From positions 2,535,501 to 2,599,500 of the forward strand of contig NZ_CP113527.1 in the NCBI RefSeq assembly GCF_028877475.1: DNA of 64,000 bases, written 5' to 3'. How positions within the stretch are numbered: position 1 is the stretch's first letter; each line of letters begins with the position of its first letter. Source of the DNA: Lysinibacillus irui (lineage in GTDB: Bacteria; Bacillota; Bacilli; Bacillales_A; Planococcaceae). Position numbers and translations under genes: made by a program. The notes beneath the pieces were generated by a model that ran no database searches, was not told the DNA's origin, and was given only the letters and a program-made list of their open reading frames with translations. Below are positions 53,628 to 62,589 of this stretch, one piece after another.

Positions 53628-55099
53628 TGCCTCAGCAAGAGCAAGCGCTAGATCTGCGTACAATTAAGAAATTGTTTCAAAAATCAGCGGATATTCAATA
53701 TCAGGAATTTACCTTTAATCAGGAGAAAGTACACTTTATAACTTGTGATGCCATGATTGATCAACAAATGCTTAATGAGGTGATCATTCAACGTATTCAG
53801 TATCTTTATGATCATTTGGATGATGTTCCATTCGAAGAGAATATTGAAAGACATCTTCATATTCCAAGTTTGCAAAAAATAGAAGACAAGGAACAGCTCC
53901 TTACATTTGTATATAGTGGGTTTTTATTGCTTTATTTTCACAAAGACAATCTTGTCTATGCTAGCAATATCGCAAAAAAGCCTAATCGTAAACCTGAAGA
54001 AACACGCATGGAGGTTCTTGTAAAAGGGCCAAGGGATAATTTTATCGAAGATATACGCGTCAATATCGCACTTATCCGAAAACGATTACCGACCAATTCC
54101 TTTTGCGTAGAAAAAATGGAGCTAGGAAAACGTTCAAAGACAACGGTAGCCATTCTATATTTTGATGACATTGTAGATATGGACATTTTACATGGCATTA
54201 AAAAGCAGCTTGCAGCCGTTGATACGGATATTGTTTTTAGTGGCGATTTATTGATGGAACGGGTAAATAAAAATTCTAAGCTTTTTCCGAAGTTTGATTA
54301 TACAGGAAGAGCCGATTATGCAGTTCAAGCATTAGCAAGAGGACGATTTGTTATTTTTGTAGATGGCGTCGCCTACGCTGTTATCACGCCTGTTAATTTG
54401 TTTTTACTACTTAAATCAGCCGAGGATAATGAATACCCTATAATCTTTAGTTCACTTGAACGCTTATTAAGAATATTTGGGATTTTAATCGGTTTACTAC
54501 TGCCTGCATTTTGGCTTTCCTTAACGACCTATCATCAAAATCAATTACCATTACAACTACTCGCGACAGTTGTACAAGCAAAATCGGGGTTACCTCTCCC
54601 CTCTTCCCTTGAAATGCTGCTTATGCTTTTAATGTTTGAATTGTTTCGAGAAGCGGGCTTGCGTCTACCTTCCGTAATCGGAGGTACAATTAGTGTTGTA
54701 GGTGGATTAATCATTGGGGATGCAGCCATTCGTGCAGGTGTAACGAGCCCTGAAATGATTGTTGTCATCGCGATTTCGACGATCGCTTCTTTTACATTGG
54801 TTAATCAATCGCTTGTTACCTCTGTCAGCATCTTACGTGTTGCCTTTATCCTTGCAAGTGCCTTTTTCGGATTGTTCGGCTTCTTCGTTTCTTTATATTT
54901 TACACTCCTCTATGTATGTAATATTCGAATTTATGGCTATTCCTACATGAATCTTGCGACAGATTTAAATTGGGCTACCATTAAAAAATCCGTCTTCCGC
55001 TTATCACCCAAAGGCTATACTGAGCGCAATAAAGCACTGGCTCCTCAGGATTATACACGCTCACCTAAAGGCCATGAAAACAAAGAATCAAAAAGTTAA
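53627..55099 (+). CDS. Spore germination receptor subunit A (GerA family)
   Basis: 490 aa. The large N-terminal soluble part (~280 residues) includes VLVKGPRDNFIEDIRVNIALIRKRL, the signature of GerA. Five or so helices follow (LLKSAEDNEYPIIF; GLRLPSVIGGTISVVGGLIIG; VTSPEMIVVIAISTIASF). It forms the putative ion channel. The operon ends here: no C-subunit lipoprotein gene follows, only a terminator interrupted by the insertion sequence. Confidence 0.92.
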   Translation: MPQQEQALDLRTIKKLFQKSADIQYQEFTFNQEKVHFITCDAMIDQQMLNEVIIQRIQYLYDHLDDVPFEENIERHLHIPSLQKIEDKEQLLTFVYSGFLLLYFHKDNLVYASNIAKKPNRKPEETRMEVLVKGPRDNFIEDIRVNIALIRKRLPTNSFCVEKMELGKRSKTTVAILYFDDIVDMDILHGIKKQLAAVDTDIVFSGDLLMERVNKNSKLFPKFDYTGRADYAVQALARGRFVIFVDGVAYAVITPVNLFLLLKSAEDNEYPIIFSSLERLLRIFGILIGLLLPAFWLSLTTYHQNQLPLQLLATVVQAKSGLPLPSSLEMLLMLLMFELFREAGLRLPSVIGGTISVVGGLIIGDAAIRAGVTSPEMIVVIAISTIASFTLVNQSLVTSVSILRVAFILASAFFGLFGFFVSLYFTLLYVCNIRIYGYSYMNLATDLNWATIKKSVFRLSPKGYTERNKALAPQDYTRSPKGHENKESKS

Positions 55100-55128
55100 G
55101 CAAAAAGCATCCCTTTAAAAATGAACTG

Positions 55129-55174
55129 CCCCGTAAAAGTTAGACACCAATCTAACTTTTACGGGGGTTTTTTT
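55129..55174 (+). promoter_or_regulatory. Hairpin at the left end of the IS, before orfA
   Basis: CCCCGTAAAAGTTAGA (55129-55144) pairs with TCTAACTTTTACGGGG (55151-55166), followed by G and seven T, then ATG at 55175. It is a good Rho-independent terminator, and its GGGGG is also the only ribosome-site-like sequence before orfA. Confidence 0.75.
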
Positions 55175-55693
55175 ATGGCAAAAGTAAAGGCTGAACAACG
55201 TATTCAAGCAGTCCAGCGATACTTAAATGGAGATGAATCTATGATTGAAATCGCAGAAGACATCGGAGTGACAAAAAGGGTTGTAAGTGAATGGGTTCGC
55301 CGATATCAAAAAAATGGTGTAGAGACTTTCTTAAAGTCCTATACAAACTATTCAGCTGACTATAAAATGAATGTACTAAATTATATGAACGAGACAGGTA
55401 CATCTTCAGTTGATACAGCTGCTCTCTTTAATATTTCATCTTCTGGCTTAATTCGGGGTTGGAAATTAAAGTTTGAAGTTGGTGGTTATGATGCTCTTGT
55501 TTCCAAGAAAAAGGGGCGTCCATCCATGAAAAAAGACACAAAAAGAACAACGAAATCAATACCAGCTGAAGGGTCTGTTGAGGCGTTAACAGCACGTATT
55601 AAACAATTAGAAATGGAGAATGCCTACTTAAAAAAGTTGAATACTTTAGTTCAAATGAAAGAAAAATTACCAACCAAATCAAAGCGCAAGTAA
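55175..55693 (+). CDS. IS3-family transposase OrfA
   Basis: 172 aa with two HTH regions ([20 protein letters not shown], then [15 protein letters not shown]; and [16 protein letters not shown]) and a C-terminal leucine zipper-like helix ([19 protein letters not shown]). DNA-binding subunit. Frameshift signal A-AAA-AAG at 55630-55636 lies in frame near its end and would produce OrfAB. Confidence 0.92.
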   Translation: MAKVKAEQRIQAVQRYLNGDESMIEIAEDIGVTKRVVSEWVRRYQKNGVETFLKSYTNYSADYKMNVLNYMNETGTSSVDTAALFNISSSGLIRGWKLKFEVGGYDALVSKKKGRPSMKKDTKRTTKSIPAEGSVEALTARIKQLEMENAYLKKLNTLVQMKEKLPTKSKRK

Positions 55694-56532
55694 TTTACGA
55701 ACTAAAGGAAATCTATGAAGTGGTGGAATTAATCAAAGTCGCTGATATTCCACGTAGTACGTATTATTACTGGGAAAAGCGTTTGAATCGTACTGATAAA
55801 TACGCTGATGTGAAAGTCGCAATTCAGTCCATTTATCATGAACATAAGGGACGTTATGGCTATCGTCGGATTGCTAAAGAACTTAAAAAATACGGCATTG
55901 TTCATGATCCCAAAACGATTAACGGTTTGATGAATGCCATTGGCATAAAATGTGAAGTCCGCATGAGGAAATATCGTTCGTATAAAGGAAAAGTCGGAAA
56001 AATTGCCCCAAACATATTACAACGTGATTTTACAGCGAAAAAAATGAACGAGAAATGGGTAACAGACGTGACAGAGTTCCATCTATTTGGTGAGAAACGC
56101 TATTTATCACCAGTCCTTGATTTATGTAATGGCGAAATTATTGCATACACGGTAATGAATCGTCCAGTGTATAACCTCGTCCATGATATGCTAGAACAAG
56201 CATTGGAGCGCATTCAATCAGGTGATCAAGTCGTTCTTCATTCGGATCAAGGTTGGCACTATCAAATGAAAAAGTATCAACGAACCTTAAAACAACATGG
56301 GATTACGCAAAGTATGTCCCGTAAGGGCAATTGTTTAGATAACGCAGTCATAGAAAATTTCTTTGGCTTATTAAAATCTGAACTCCTGTATCTACAAGAA
56401 TTTGAATCCATGGCACATTTCGAACAGGAACTTCATGACTATATTCACTATTACAATCACAAACGAATGAAGGCAAAATTAAAAGACCTAAGCCCGGTGG
56501 AGTACCGAACTCAGGTCTTAGAAGTAGCTTAA
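55636..56532 (+). CDS. IS3-family transposase OrfB (via -1 frameshift)
   Basis: Integrase core (rve) with DDE residues in [19 protein letters not shown] and [17 protein letters not shown]; the HTH_21-like N-terminal region reads [18 protein letters not shown]. The -1 frame is open from the slippery A-AAA-AAG, giving a fused OrfAB of about 450 aa. An independent GTG start at 55720 exists. No stop or frameshift in the core, so probably functional. Confidence 0.9.
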   Translation, partial: VEYFSSNERKITNQIKAQVIYELKEIYEVVELIKVADIPRSTYYYWEKRLNRTDKYADVKVAIQSIYHEHKGRYGYRRIAKELKKYGIVHDPKTINGLMNAIGIKCEVRMRKYRSYKGKVGKIAPNILQRDFTAKKMNEKWVTDVTEFHLFGEKRYLSPVLDLCNGEIIAYTVMNRPVYNLVHDMLEQALERIQSGDQVVLHSDQGWHYQMKKYQRTLKQHGITQSMSRKGNCLDNAVIENFFGLLKSELLYLQEFESMAHFEQELHDYIHYYNHKRMKAKLKDLSPVEYRTQVLEVA

Positions 56533-56585
56533 CTAAATATGTCTAACTTTTTTGGGTCAGATCAAAAAGTAGGGATGCTTTTTTC

Positions 56586-57005
56586 TCAAATAGTATGTGC
56601 CCTTGCTTTAATACTGTCCAGTACACTTTCCCAATATTGCTTCATTTCTTCTCGCACTGTCTGATCAGAAAGATGTTCTTGGTGAAAACTAATCGTAGTT
56701 TTATTACTTTCTTTTGGTAGAATACGAATTTGAACGGTGGATGGTCTTGACCAACCTTCCTTTTGCCAAGTAAGTCGAAGCTGCTCTAACGGTTTAACAA
56801 TTCTAATTTCCCCTGCCCCGATTTTAGAGTGATACTTCTGCCCAGGCTCCAAATGAAGAGTAGCACCATCCCCTACCCATGAATGTAAACCTTCCTTAGC
56901 AATGATTAATGCCCAAGCTTGCTCCTGTGAAAAAGGAAAAGTCCTTCTAACACCTATTTGAAAGCCTACACTTTTCGTTTGACCAATGATTTTCTCGTTA
57001 TCCAT
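56586..57005 (-). CDS. SRPBCC (AHSA1-type) protein
   Basis: 139 aa START/Bet v1-like small-ligand fold: VRRTFPFSQEQAWALII, GLHSWVGDGATLHLEPGQKY, and EQLRLTWQKEGWSRPSTVQI are standard AHSA1-type text. Ligand and role unknown. AGGTGAAG precedes the ATG. It originally converged on the ger operon at a shared terminator, which the insertion sequence has split. Confidence 0.85.
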   Translation of the reverse strand: MDNEKIIGQTKSVGFQIGVRRTFPFSQEQAWALIIAKEGLHSWVGDGATLHLEPGQKYHSKIGAGEIRIVKPLEQLRLTWQKEGWSRPSTVQIRILPKESNKTTISFHQEHLSDQTVREEMKQYWESVLDSIKARAHTI

Positions 57006-57144
57006 TGCTTCACCTCAACCTTTTATGAAAGATTTAGTCACTGTCGTTTAAAAATTATTCCTTATTCAAAATTTATCATAAAATCTATCCAATATCATCT
57101 TGTGCTTTTATCTAGGTGGTAGAATTAAACTTGGGGGTGGTTGA

Positions 57145-57543
57145 ATGAAAAAACAAGTGTTTGGGGTAATAGTCGGAATTTTATTTCTACTTTCTGCTTG
57201 TTCTCATGGAAAGACACAAACACTAGAAAAATTTTATCAAGATGCTCAAATTGAACAGGTGGATAAAGTAATTATTCAAGATGGTTCAACTGGCTATTAC
57301 AAAACAATTACAAAGCAAGAACAAACCAATGATTTTTTAAATCTAATTAAAGATGTAGAATTTACGCCACAAACCAATCAAGAAGAGCGTTCTGGATGGC
57401 GATATGGCATTAAACTTTTAGATGGCAAAAAAGAATTTTCCTTTACATTAAATGAAATTGATGATATCTATTACGATTCAACCCCAGATATTCATCCTAT
57501 TGTAGAGAGTTATTACAAACAGTTAGATGATGTAGAAGAATAG
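57145..57543 (+). CDS. Small lipoprotein
   Basis: 132 aa. Signal peptide with lipobox LLSAC, lipidated at Cys19 (approximately), then a compact charged domain, KFYQDAQIEQVDKVIIQDGS, FTPQTNQEERSGWRYGI, and KKEFSFTLNEIDDIYYD. The second half looks like a beta-sandwich-type domain in many Bacillaceae lipoproteins. Function unknown. GGGGGT precedes ATG. Divergent from the SRPBCC gene, no operon partner. Confidence 0.8.
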   Translation: MKKQVFGVIVGILFLLSACSHGKTQTLEKFYQDAQIEQVDKVIIQDGSTGYYKTITKQEQTNDFLNLIKDVEFTPQTNQEERSGWRYGIKLLDGKKEFSFTLNEIDDIYYDSTPDIHPIVESYYKQLDDVEE

Positions 57544-57549
57544 ACAAAA

Positions 57550-57584
57550 AAAGGGAGATGATCAATATCATTCTCCCTTTTCCT
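57550..57584. terminator. Bidirectional terminator
   Basis: AAAGGGAGATGAT pairs with ATCATTCTCCCTTT; ends both the lipoprotein and the convergent ABC gene at 57589. Confidence 0.82.
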
Positions 57585-57588
57585 TAAC

Positions 57589-59349
57589 TTACGTTAGTTC
57601 AACAAAATCCTTGTGCATGCTTTGTTCTGTTTGTCCTTTCCGGAATTGAATATGATGGAGCTTAGCAAAGATTCCATCTTGTGCAACTAGCTCATCATAA
57701 GTACCGTCTTCTTCAATGCCGTTCGGTGTGACAACTAATACTCGATCTGCATTGCGAATGGTTGCCAATCGGTGGGCAATAACTAACGTTGTTCGATTTT
57801 CAGCAAGCTCGGTTAAAGACTGCTGGATAATCATCTCTGTTTCCGTATCTAATGCAGAGGTTGCTTCGTCTAAAATTAAGATTGGTGGGTTCTTCAAGAA
57901 CATACGAGCAATAGCTAGACGTTGTTTTTGGCCACCTGATAATTTTAAGCCTCGTTCCCCAATTTGGGTATTATAGCCCTCTGGCAGTTCTGCGATAAAT
58001 GCCTCTAAATGAGCCTTTTTCGCTGCCTCTCGAATTTCTGCTTCACTAGCATCTAGTTTTCCATAGGCAATGTTTTCACGAATGGTCCCTGTAAATAAAA
58101 AGACATCCTGCTGTACGATACCAATTTGTGCACGTAATGAAGCCTGTGTCATATTGCGTATATCGATACCGTCAATCGTAATCGCACCTTTAGAGACCTC
58201 ATAAAATCTAGGAATTAACGAACAAATCGTCGTTTTACCGGCTCCTGATGGTCCTACAAAGGCAATGGTTTGTCCAGCTTTTACATCAAATGATATATCC
58301 TTTAAAACTTGTTTGGATGAGTCGTAATTAAAGTGCACTTTGTTGAACGCAATATCACCATCTAAATGTTTGATGACCTTCGCATCCTCACGATCTTGAA
58401 TCTCAGGATCCTGCTCAATTAATTCACGGAATCGCTTAAAGCCAGCCATCCCTTTTGGATAAAGCTCTAATAATGCACTAATTTTATCAATTGGTTTGAT
58501 AAGTACATTTGTATATAAGACAAAGCTCACGAGCTCCCCATAAGATAGCTTGCCATTAAAGCTTAGCCAAGCACCGACAACTAGCACCACTAATGTTAAA
58601 AGGCGAGTCATCATATATATGCTGGAGTGTGTTCCGGCCATAATTTTATAAGCATACAATTTTGCCGAGCGGAAGAATCCATTTTGCTCTTTAAATCGGC
58701 TAATTTCAAAATCTTCGTTTGTAAAGGATTTCACAACGCGCACTCCAGATACACTATCCTCTACACGCCCGTTGACATCAGCAATTTTACCGTACATCGT
58801 CTTCCAAGCATTATTCATTTTAATATTACTAAAAGTCACAAGCCATGTTAAAAATGGCACCATAATCGCTGCAATTAAAGCGAGTGTCGGATTCACATTG
58901 AACATAATAGCAAAGGCCCCAACAAAGGTCATAATGGCAATAAATAAATCCTCTGGTCCATGATGGGCAAACTCACCAATATCAAATAAATCATTCGTAA
59001 TGCGGCTCATTATATGCCCTGTTTTGGTATTATCGAAGAAACGGAATGATTGTCTTTGGACATGTGTAAATAATTCCTGTCGCATATCAGTCTCAATATT
59101 AATGCCGAGTTTATGTCCTAAATAGTTGACAATAAAGTTAAGTAAAGTACTAATTGCATAAACAAGCAGCAATAAAATACTTACTTTCACAATCATGTTC
59201 CAATCGCCTGTTGGTAACAGTTCATCGATAAACCACTGAACGGCAAGTGGAAAAGCTAGCTCTAAAATGGCTACAATGATAGCACTCGAAAAATCGATGA
59301 CAAACAAACGTTTATGTGGTTTATAGTAGGAAAAAAATTTTCTATACAT
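57589..59349 (-). CDS. ABC transporter, fused permease/ATPase (multidrug exporter type)
   Basis: 586 aa, type I exporter half. Six-helix ABC_membrane domain (residues ~15-300), then the ATPase with Walker A GPSGAGKTT, Q-loop IGIVQQDVFLF, signature LSGGQKQR, Walker B PILILDEATSALD and H-loop AHRLAT. It resembles B. subtilis YfiB/YknU/BmrA-like exporters; half-transporter forming a homodimer, or heterodimer with a partner elsewhere. Substrate unknown. Confidence 0.92.
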   Translation of the reverse strand: MYRKFFSYYKPHKRLFVIDFSSAIIVAILELAFPLAVQWFIDELLPTGDWNMIVKVSILLLLVYAISTLLNFIVNYLGHKLGINIETDMRQELFTHVQRQSFRFFDNTKTGHIMSRITNDLFDIGEFAHHGPEDLFIAIMTFVGAFAIMFNVNPTLALIAAIMVPFLTWLVTFSNIKMNNAWKTMYGKIADVNGRVEDSVSGVRVVKSFTNEDFEISRFKEQNGFFRSAKLYAYKIMAGTHSSIYMMTRLLTLVVLVVGAWLSFNGKLSYGELVSFVLYTNVLIKPIDKISALLELYPKGMAGFKRFRELIEQDPEIQDREDAKVIKHLDGDIAFNKVHFNYDSSKQVLKDISFDVKAGQTIAFVGPSGAGKTTICSLIPRFYEVSKGAITIDGIDIRNMTQASLRAQIGIVQQDVFLFTGTIRENIAYGKLDASEAEIREAAKKAHLEAFIAELPEGYNTQIGERGLKLSGGQKQRLAIARMFLKNPPILILDEATSALDTETEMIIQQSLTELAENRTTLVIAHRLATIRNADRVLVVTPNGIEEDGTYDELVAQDGIFAKLHHIQFRKGQTEQSMHKDFVELT

Positions 59350-59517
59350 GTTTGTCTCCTTTCTAAGTTGTAAAATTTTCGCCTATCTTTTAATAGTACC
59401 ATTTGTGCAAACATAACGGAAAAGTATTTTTTCTCCATAGCAGTATATTTTTATTTACTTTCATTTTTCCGCATGCTATTATTTATGTAAGAACTGAATA
59501 GCTTTTGACTTTATTGT

Positions 59518-59663
59518 CAAAGGGGAGTAGCTAGCAGATGCGATCGATGCATCTGATTTCACATTCGTCATTACATGGTATCTACCATCGGGTGTGATGG
59601 CATTTCTTGTCACACAGAATACATTCTGTGCAACGAACAGTTAATTGCTTAGCAAGACCTTTG
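59518..59663 (+). ncRNA. yybP-ykoY manganese riboswitch
   Basis: P1 pairs CAAAGG (59518-59523) with CCTTTG (59658-59663). The conserved loops are present: AGGGGAGTAGC at the 5' side, then TACCATCGGGTGTGATGGCA and AGCAAGACCTTTGCC at the 3' side. It lies directly upstream of a terC gene, the usual partner. Region 59350-59517 before it holds nothing else except presumed promoters. Confidence 0.9.
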
Positions 59664-59693
59664 CCTATTTTTTAGGCAGGGGTCTTTTTCTTT
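59656..59693 (+). terminator. Terminator overlapping the Mn riboswitch
   Basis: GACCTTTGCCT (59656-59666) pairs with AGGCAGGGGTC (59674-59684), then TTTTTC. The 5' arm contains the CCTTTG that closes riboswitch P1, so the two structures exclude one another. Confidence 0.85.
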
Positions 59694-59767
59694 TGCTTAA
59701 AATTAGGAAAGAATAAGTTAGAAGCACGCCATTCATTTCTGTTCAAAATTTAAAGGAGGAAATACAT

Positions 59768-60529
59768 TTGGAGGCAATATTTTTAGAATACGCATGGGTA
59801 CTCATCGTATTAATCGTACTAGAAGGTTTATTAGCAGCTGACAATGCAGTGGTGATGGCTGTTATGGTTAAGCATTTACCAAAAGGACAGCAACAAAAAG
59901 CTTTATTATACGGTTTGGTTGGGGCATTTATCTTCCGTTTTGCCGCACTATTCCTTATCACGACACTCGTAAATTTTTGGCAAATTCAAGCGATCGGTGC
60001 TGCCTATCTATTGTTTATGTCGATTAAGCATATTTATGATTCACGGAAGGCTTCGCAAAACCCCGAAGAAGTGCAGGAGCCTAAAAAGAAATCTGGCTTC
60101 TGGATGACGGTTGTCAAGGTCGAGCTTGCTGATATCGCGTTCGCAGTCGATTCAATTTTAGCAGCCGTGGCCATCGCCGTAACATTACCACATATCGGTG
60201 ATTTTGATATCGGTGGCATTAATGCTGGTCAGTTTGCTGTCATGTTCTTAGGTGGTATTATTGGTGTCATTATGATGCGTTTTGCCGCTCGATGGTTTGT
60301 TAAAATTCTTGATAAATTCCCTTCACTTGAAACTGCAGCATTCCTAATTGTAGGCTGGGTTGGTGTAAAATTAGCTGTTTTAACATTAGCACATGAAAAA
60401 CTGGGCGTTATTCCACACGAATTCCCACATTCGACTGTATGGAAAGCTACTTTCTGGATTGTCTTAGTCGCTATCGCACTTGGTGGTTACTTAGTCGGTG
60501 TCAAAAATCAAAAACAACAAGAACAATAA
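59768..60529 (+). CDS. TerC family membrane protein (manganese export type)
   Basis: 253 aa with seven or more helices. LEGLLAADNAVVMAVMVKHL has the acidic TerC motif, and KVELADIAFAVDSILAAVAI is the second repeat with the conserved Asp/Glu that bind metal. Under the yybP-ykoY riboswitch such proteins (B. subtilis YkoY/MeeY) export manganese or load secreted enzymes. TTG start with AAAGGAGG in front. Ends in a KNQKQQEQ tail. Confidence 0.9.
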   Translation: MEAIFLEYAWVLIVLIVLEGLLAADNAVVMAVMVKHLPKGQQQKALLYGLVGAFIFRFAALFLITTLVNFWQIQAIGAAYLLFMSIKHIYDSRKASQNPEEVQEPKKKSGFWMTVVKVELADIAFAVDSILAAVAIAVTLPHIGDFDIGGINAGQFAVMFLGGIIGVIMMRFAARWFVKILDKFPSLETAAFLIVGWVGVKLAVLTLAHEKLGVIPHEFPHSTVWKATFWIVLVAIALGGYLVGVKNQKQQEQ

Positions 60530-60534
60530 AGTTG

Positions 60535-60570
60535 AAAAAATCGCTAAGACTTATGTCGAAGCGATTTTTT
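60535..60570 (+). terminator. Terminator of terC
   Basis: AAAAAATCGCT pairs with AGCGATTTTTT, with inner GAC/GTC. Confidence 0.9.
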
Positions 60571-60732
60571 CATTTTTCCCTGAATAGTCATTTGGAATAA
60601 ATTTTCTAATTGAGAACGAATATCAATTAATTTTTGCATAAATTTCCACGAAAAATAAATTTTTTGTATGTTCCTCTTCCTACACTGTATACTAGTAAAG
60701 AAGTCATTTACTGCAAAAGGAGGAAAACCTTT

Positions 60733-61242
60733 ATGTTATCTGAAAAACTACACACAGCTCTTAACGAACAAATGAATTTTGAATTTTACTCTGCACATGC
60801 CTACATGGCAATGGCAGCCTATTGCACTGATCAAGATTATGATGGCTTCGCTAACTTCTTTTTAGTACAAGCAGAAGAAGAACGTTTCCATGCCATGAAA
60901 TTTTATAATTTCTTAAGTGATATGGGTTACCGCGCAACGATTCATGGCTTTGATAGCCCAGACAATCATTTTGAATCGATTTTAGATGCCTTTAAAACGG
61001 CCCTTTCTCATGAAAAAGAAGTGACACGTCGTATTTATAATCTATCAGATATCGCTTTAGATGAACGCGAGCATGCAACAATGGCCTTTTTAAAATGGTT
61101 CATTGACGAGCAGGTGGAAGAAGAATCTACATTTGATACATTAATTCGTAAATTCGAACGTATCGAAAATGACTCAAACGCCATCTTTATGCTTGATGCT
61201 GAATTGGCTACCCGTACTTTTACACCAGATGCGGAAGCGTAA
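60733..61242 (+). CDS. ftnA: Ferritin (bacterial non-heme)
   Basis: 169 aa four-helix bundle. Ferroxidase ligands typical of FtnA are visible: E in LNEQMNFEFYSAHAYMAM, EEERFHAMKF (E and H), and E in DEQVEEESTF. It stores iron in a 24-mer. ATG at 60733 follows AAAAGGAGGA; a longer frame from 60634 adds 33 non-family residues. Preceded by the terC terminator, so it is transcribed alone. Confidence 0.93.
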   Translation: MLSEKLHTALNEQMNFEFYSAHAYMAMAAYCTDQDYDGFANFFLVQAEEERFHAMKFYNFLSDMGYRATIHGFDSPDNHFESILDAFKTALSHEKEVTRRIYNLSDIALDEREHATMAFLKWFIDEQVEEESTFDTLIRKFERIENDSNAIFMLDAELATRTFTPDAEA

Positions 61243-61253
61243 CATGTGATTTT

Positions 61254-61280
61254 AAAAAAATCTGCCATCCACGGCAGATT
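61254..61280 (+). terminator. Terminator of ftnA
   Basis: AAAAAATCTGCC pairs with GGCAGATTTTTT. It ends just before the convergent DUF4179 gene's stop at 61288. Confidence 0.9.
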
Positions 61281-61287
61281 TTTTTTG

Positions 61288-62589
61288 TTAATTCAATGGA
61301 AGATCTATTATTTCTGTTCCCTCTAGGTAATTTTCATAATAATTAAAGTAAATCCGTACTGGGTTCACAATACCCTTTAAATCATAGCTTTCATTCTGGA
61401 CAATTTGATTCTCTTTCGGACCAGAATGACTAGAGCCATTACTATAAAGTTCAGTGCCTTGAGCATCGACTGCTCTTCCTAGAAATGCACTTAATTTATC
61501 TTGAGAGTGCTTTGGTGCATGTAAGGTTACCATCTGATCATTCACTTGTATAGCTAGCCCTGCTAGTGGTGGCTTTGCTAACACCTTATTTTTATTAAAA
61601 TCTACCTCTATATAATCCTGACCTACTGGTAGGGCTACTACTTTCCCAATGGCTAATGATAACTGCTTAGGTTCCCTAAAATAATTACTTTGCAGATAGA
61701 ATGTCGCTTCCCCATCTAGTAAAGTCCCTGTTGCTGTCAGACCATTTTGAATCGTTGTCCAAGCCTCTCCCCTTTCGTCCAACATACGAATATCCTCAAA
61801 GCCTAAAATCCGCATCGTATTATGGGGATCAAGAGCCATTGTAATACCTGTTCGAAGTGGCGATATAGAAACAGATTTTACCGTTATATGCTGGCCTTCA
61901 AAGCTCAGTTCTTTATTTACTACATATACCTTAGCTTTAGCGATTGGTTTTTTCACTGAAAATGGGATGGAAAAAGTTGTTTGCTGTTGATCATTAACTT
62001 GTATTACTAATTCAAATTGTGCACCTTGATAATTAATCGGCTCGTTAAATGTTACTTGAAAATTTTCCTCAATGACCGTCGTTTCTTCTCCATGATACCA
62101 GCCATATCCCAGACCTACGGGTATTATTTCACCATTCAGTTTGAGATGTATGTTCTTGATGTCGAGCTGTTGAATATCGAATGGGGCGGTTAATGTATAA
62201 GGGAGGATCATCCCTGTTTCATCCGCAATAACACCTTGAAGTGTAAACGTTAATTCATTTTTACTTTGTGACACGCCAAGCTCCTCGTAATATTGATTAT
62301 TTACAATATCTTGGACACCTTTATCATCGTTGATCATATGGACAATTGGTGCAAAAATAGGTATTTTTGCCAAACTATTTGCAAGTGCAGGAGATACACG
62401 AATAGATGTTACTAGCACTACTATCAATATCGTTACAATAGCAAGGCTTTGCCAAATTCGTTGACGTATTCGTTTTTCAGAATGGTAGCGATTCATACTT
62501 TTCAAGCGTGCGTTGACCAATTGCTCTTGTGGTACTTTTATTTGTGTTAATTCCTGGGCGAATTTATCATAATCAAACCTGTCCCTCAT
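61288..62589 (-). CDS. DUF4179 anti-sigma-factor-like membrane protein
   Basis: 433 aa. About 43 cytoplasmic residues (possible sigma-binding part), one helix (SLAIVTILIVVLVTSIRVS, then PALANSLAKIPIF), and a large outside domain starting with DUF4179 text. The order and the SPALANSLAKIP stretch just after the helix resemble RsiV-like proteins. ATG follows the stop of the sigma gene directly (TAAATG), with GGGGGAG just ahead. It probably holds the upstream sigma factor inactive. Confidence 0.82.
   Translation of the reverse strand: MRDRFDYDKFAQELTQIKVPQEQLVNARLKSMNRYHSEKRIRQRIWQSLAIVTILIVVLVTSIRVSPALANSLAKIPIFAPIVHMINDDKGVQDIVNNQYYEELGVSQSKNELTFTLQGVIADETGMILPYTLTAPFDIQQLDIKNIHLKLNGEIIPVGLGYGWYHGEETTVIEENFQVTFNEPINYQGAQFELVIQVNDQQQTTFSIPFSVKKPIAKAKVYVVNKELSFEGQHITVKSVSISPLRTGITMALDPHNTMRILGFEDIRMLDERGEAWTTIQNGLTATGTLLDGEATFYLQSNYFREPKQLSLAIGKVVALPVGQDYIEVDFNKNKVLAKPPLAGLAIQVNDQMVTLHAPKHSQDKLSAFLGRAVDAQGTELYSNGSSHSGPKENQIVQNESYDLKGIVNPVRIYFNYYENYLEGTEIIDLPLN

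Larger units (their letters stand above)
55122..56564 (+). mobile_element. IS3-family insertion sequence (IS150 group)
   Basis: 1443 bp. Terminal inverted repeats: left TGAACTGCCCC and on through AAAAGTTAGACA; right complement TGATCTGACCC and AAAAAGTTAGACA; 21 of 25 bases match. Flanks are AAAA on both sides, compatible with a 3-5 bp target duplication. Two overlapping ORFs in -1 relation and intact DDE motif indicate an active-looking element. Only one copy is seen in the window. Confidence 0.92.
55102..56584 (+). terminator. ger operon terminator split by the insertion sequence
   Basis: AAAAAGCATCCCT (55102-55114) is complementary to AGGGATGCTTTTT (56571-56583). Without the element they would be separated only by TTAAAAAGT, making a normal hairpin-T terminator. 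Confidence 0.8.

Noticed and set aside
54541..54768. Minus-strand frame inside the GerA gene
   Set aside because: Antisense shadow of a well-supported membrane protein gene.
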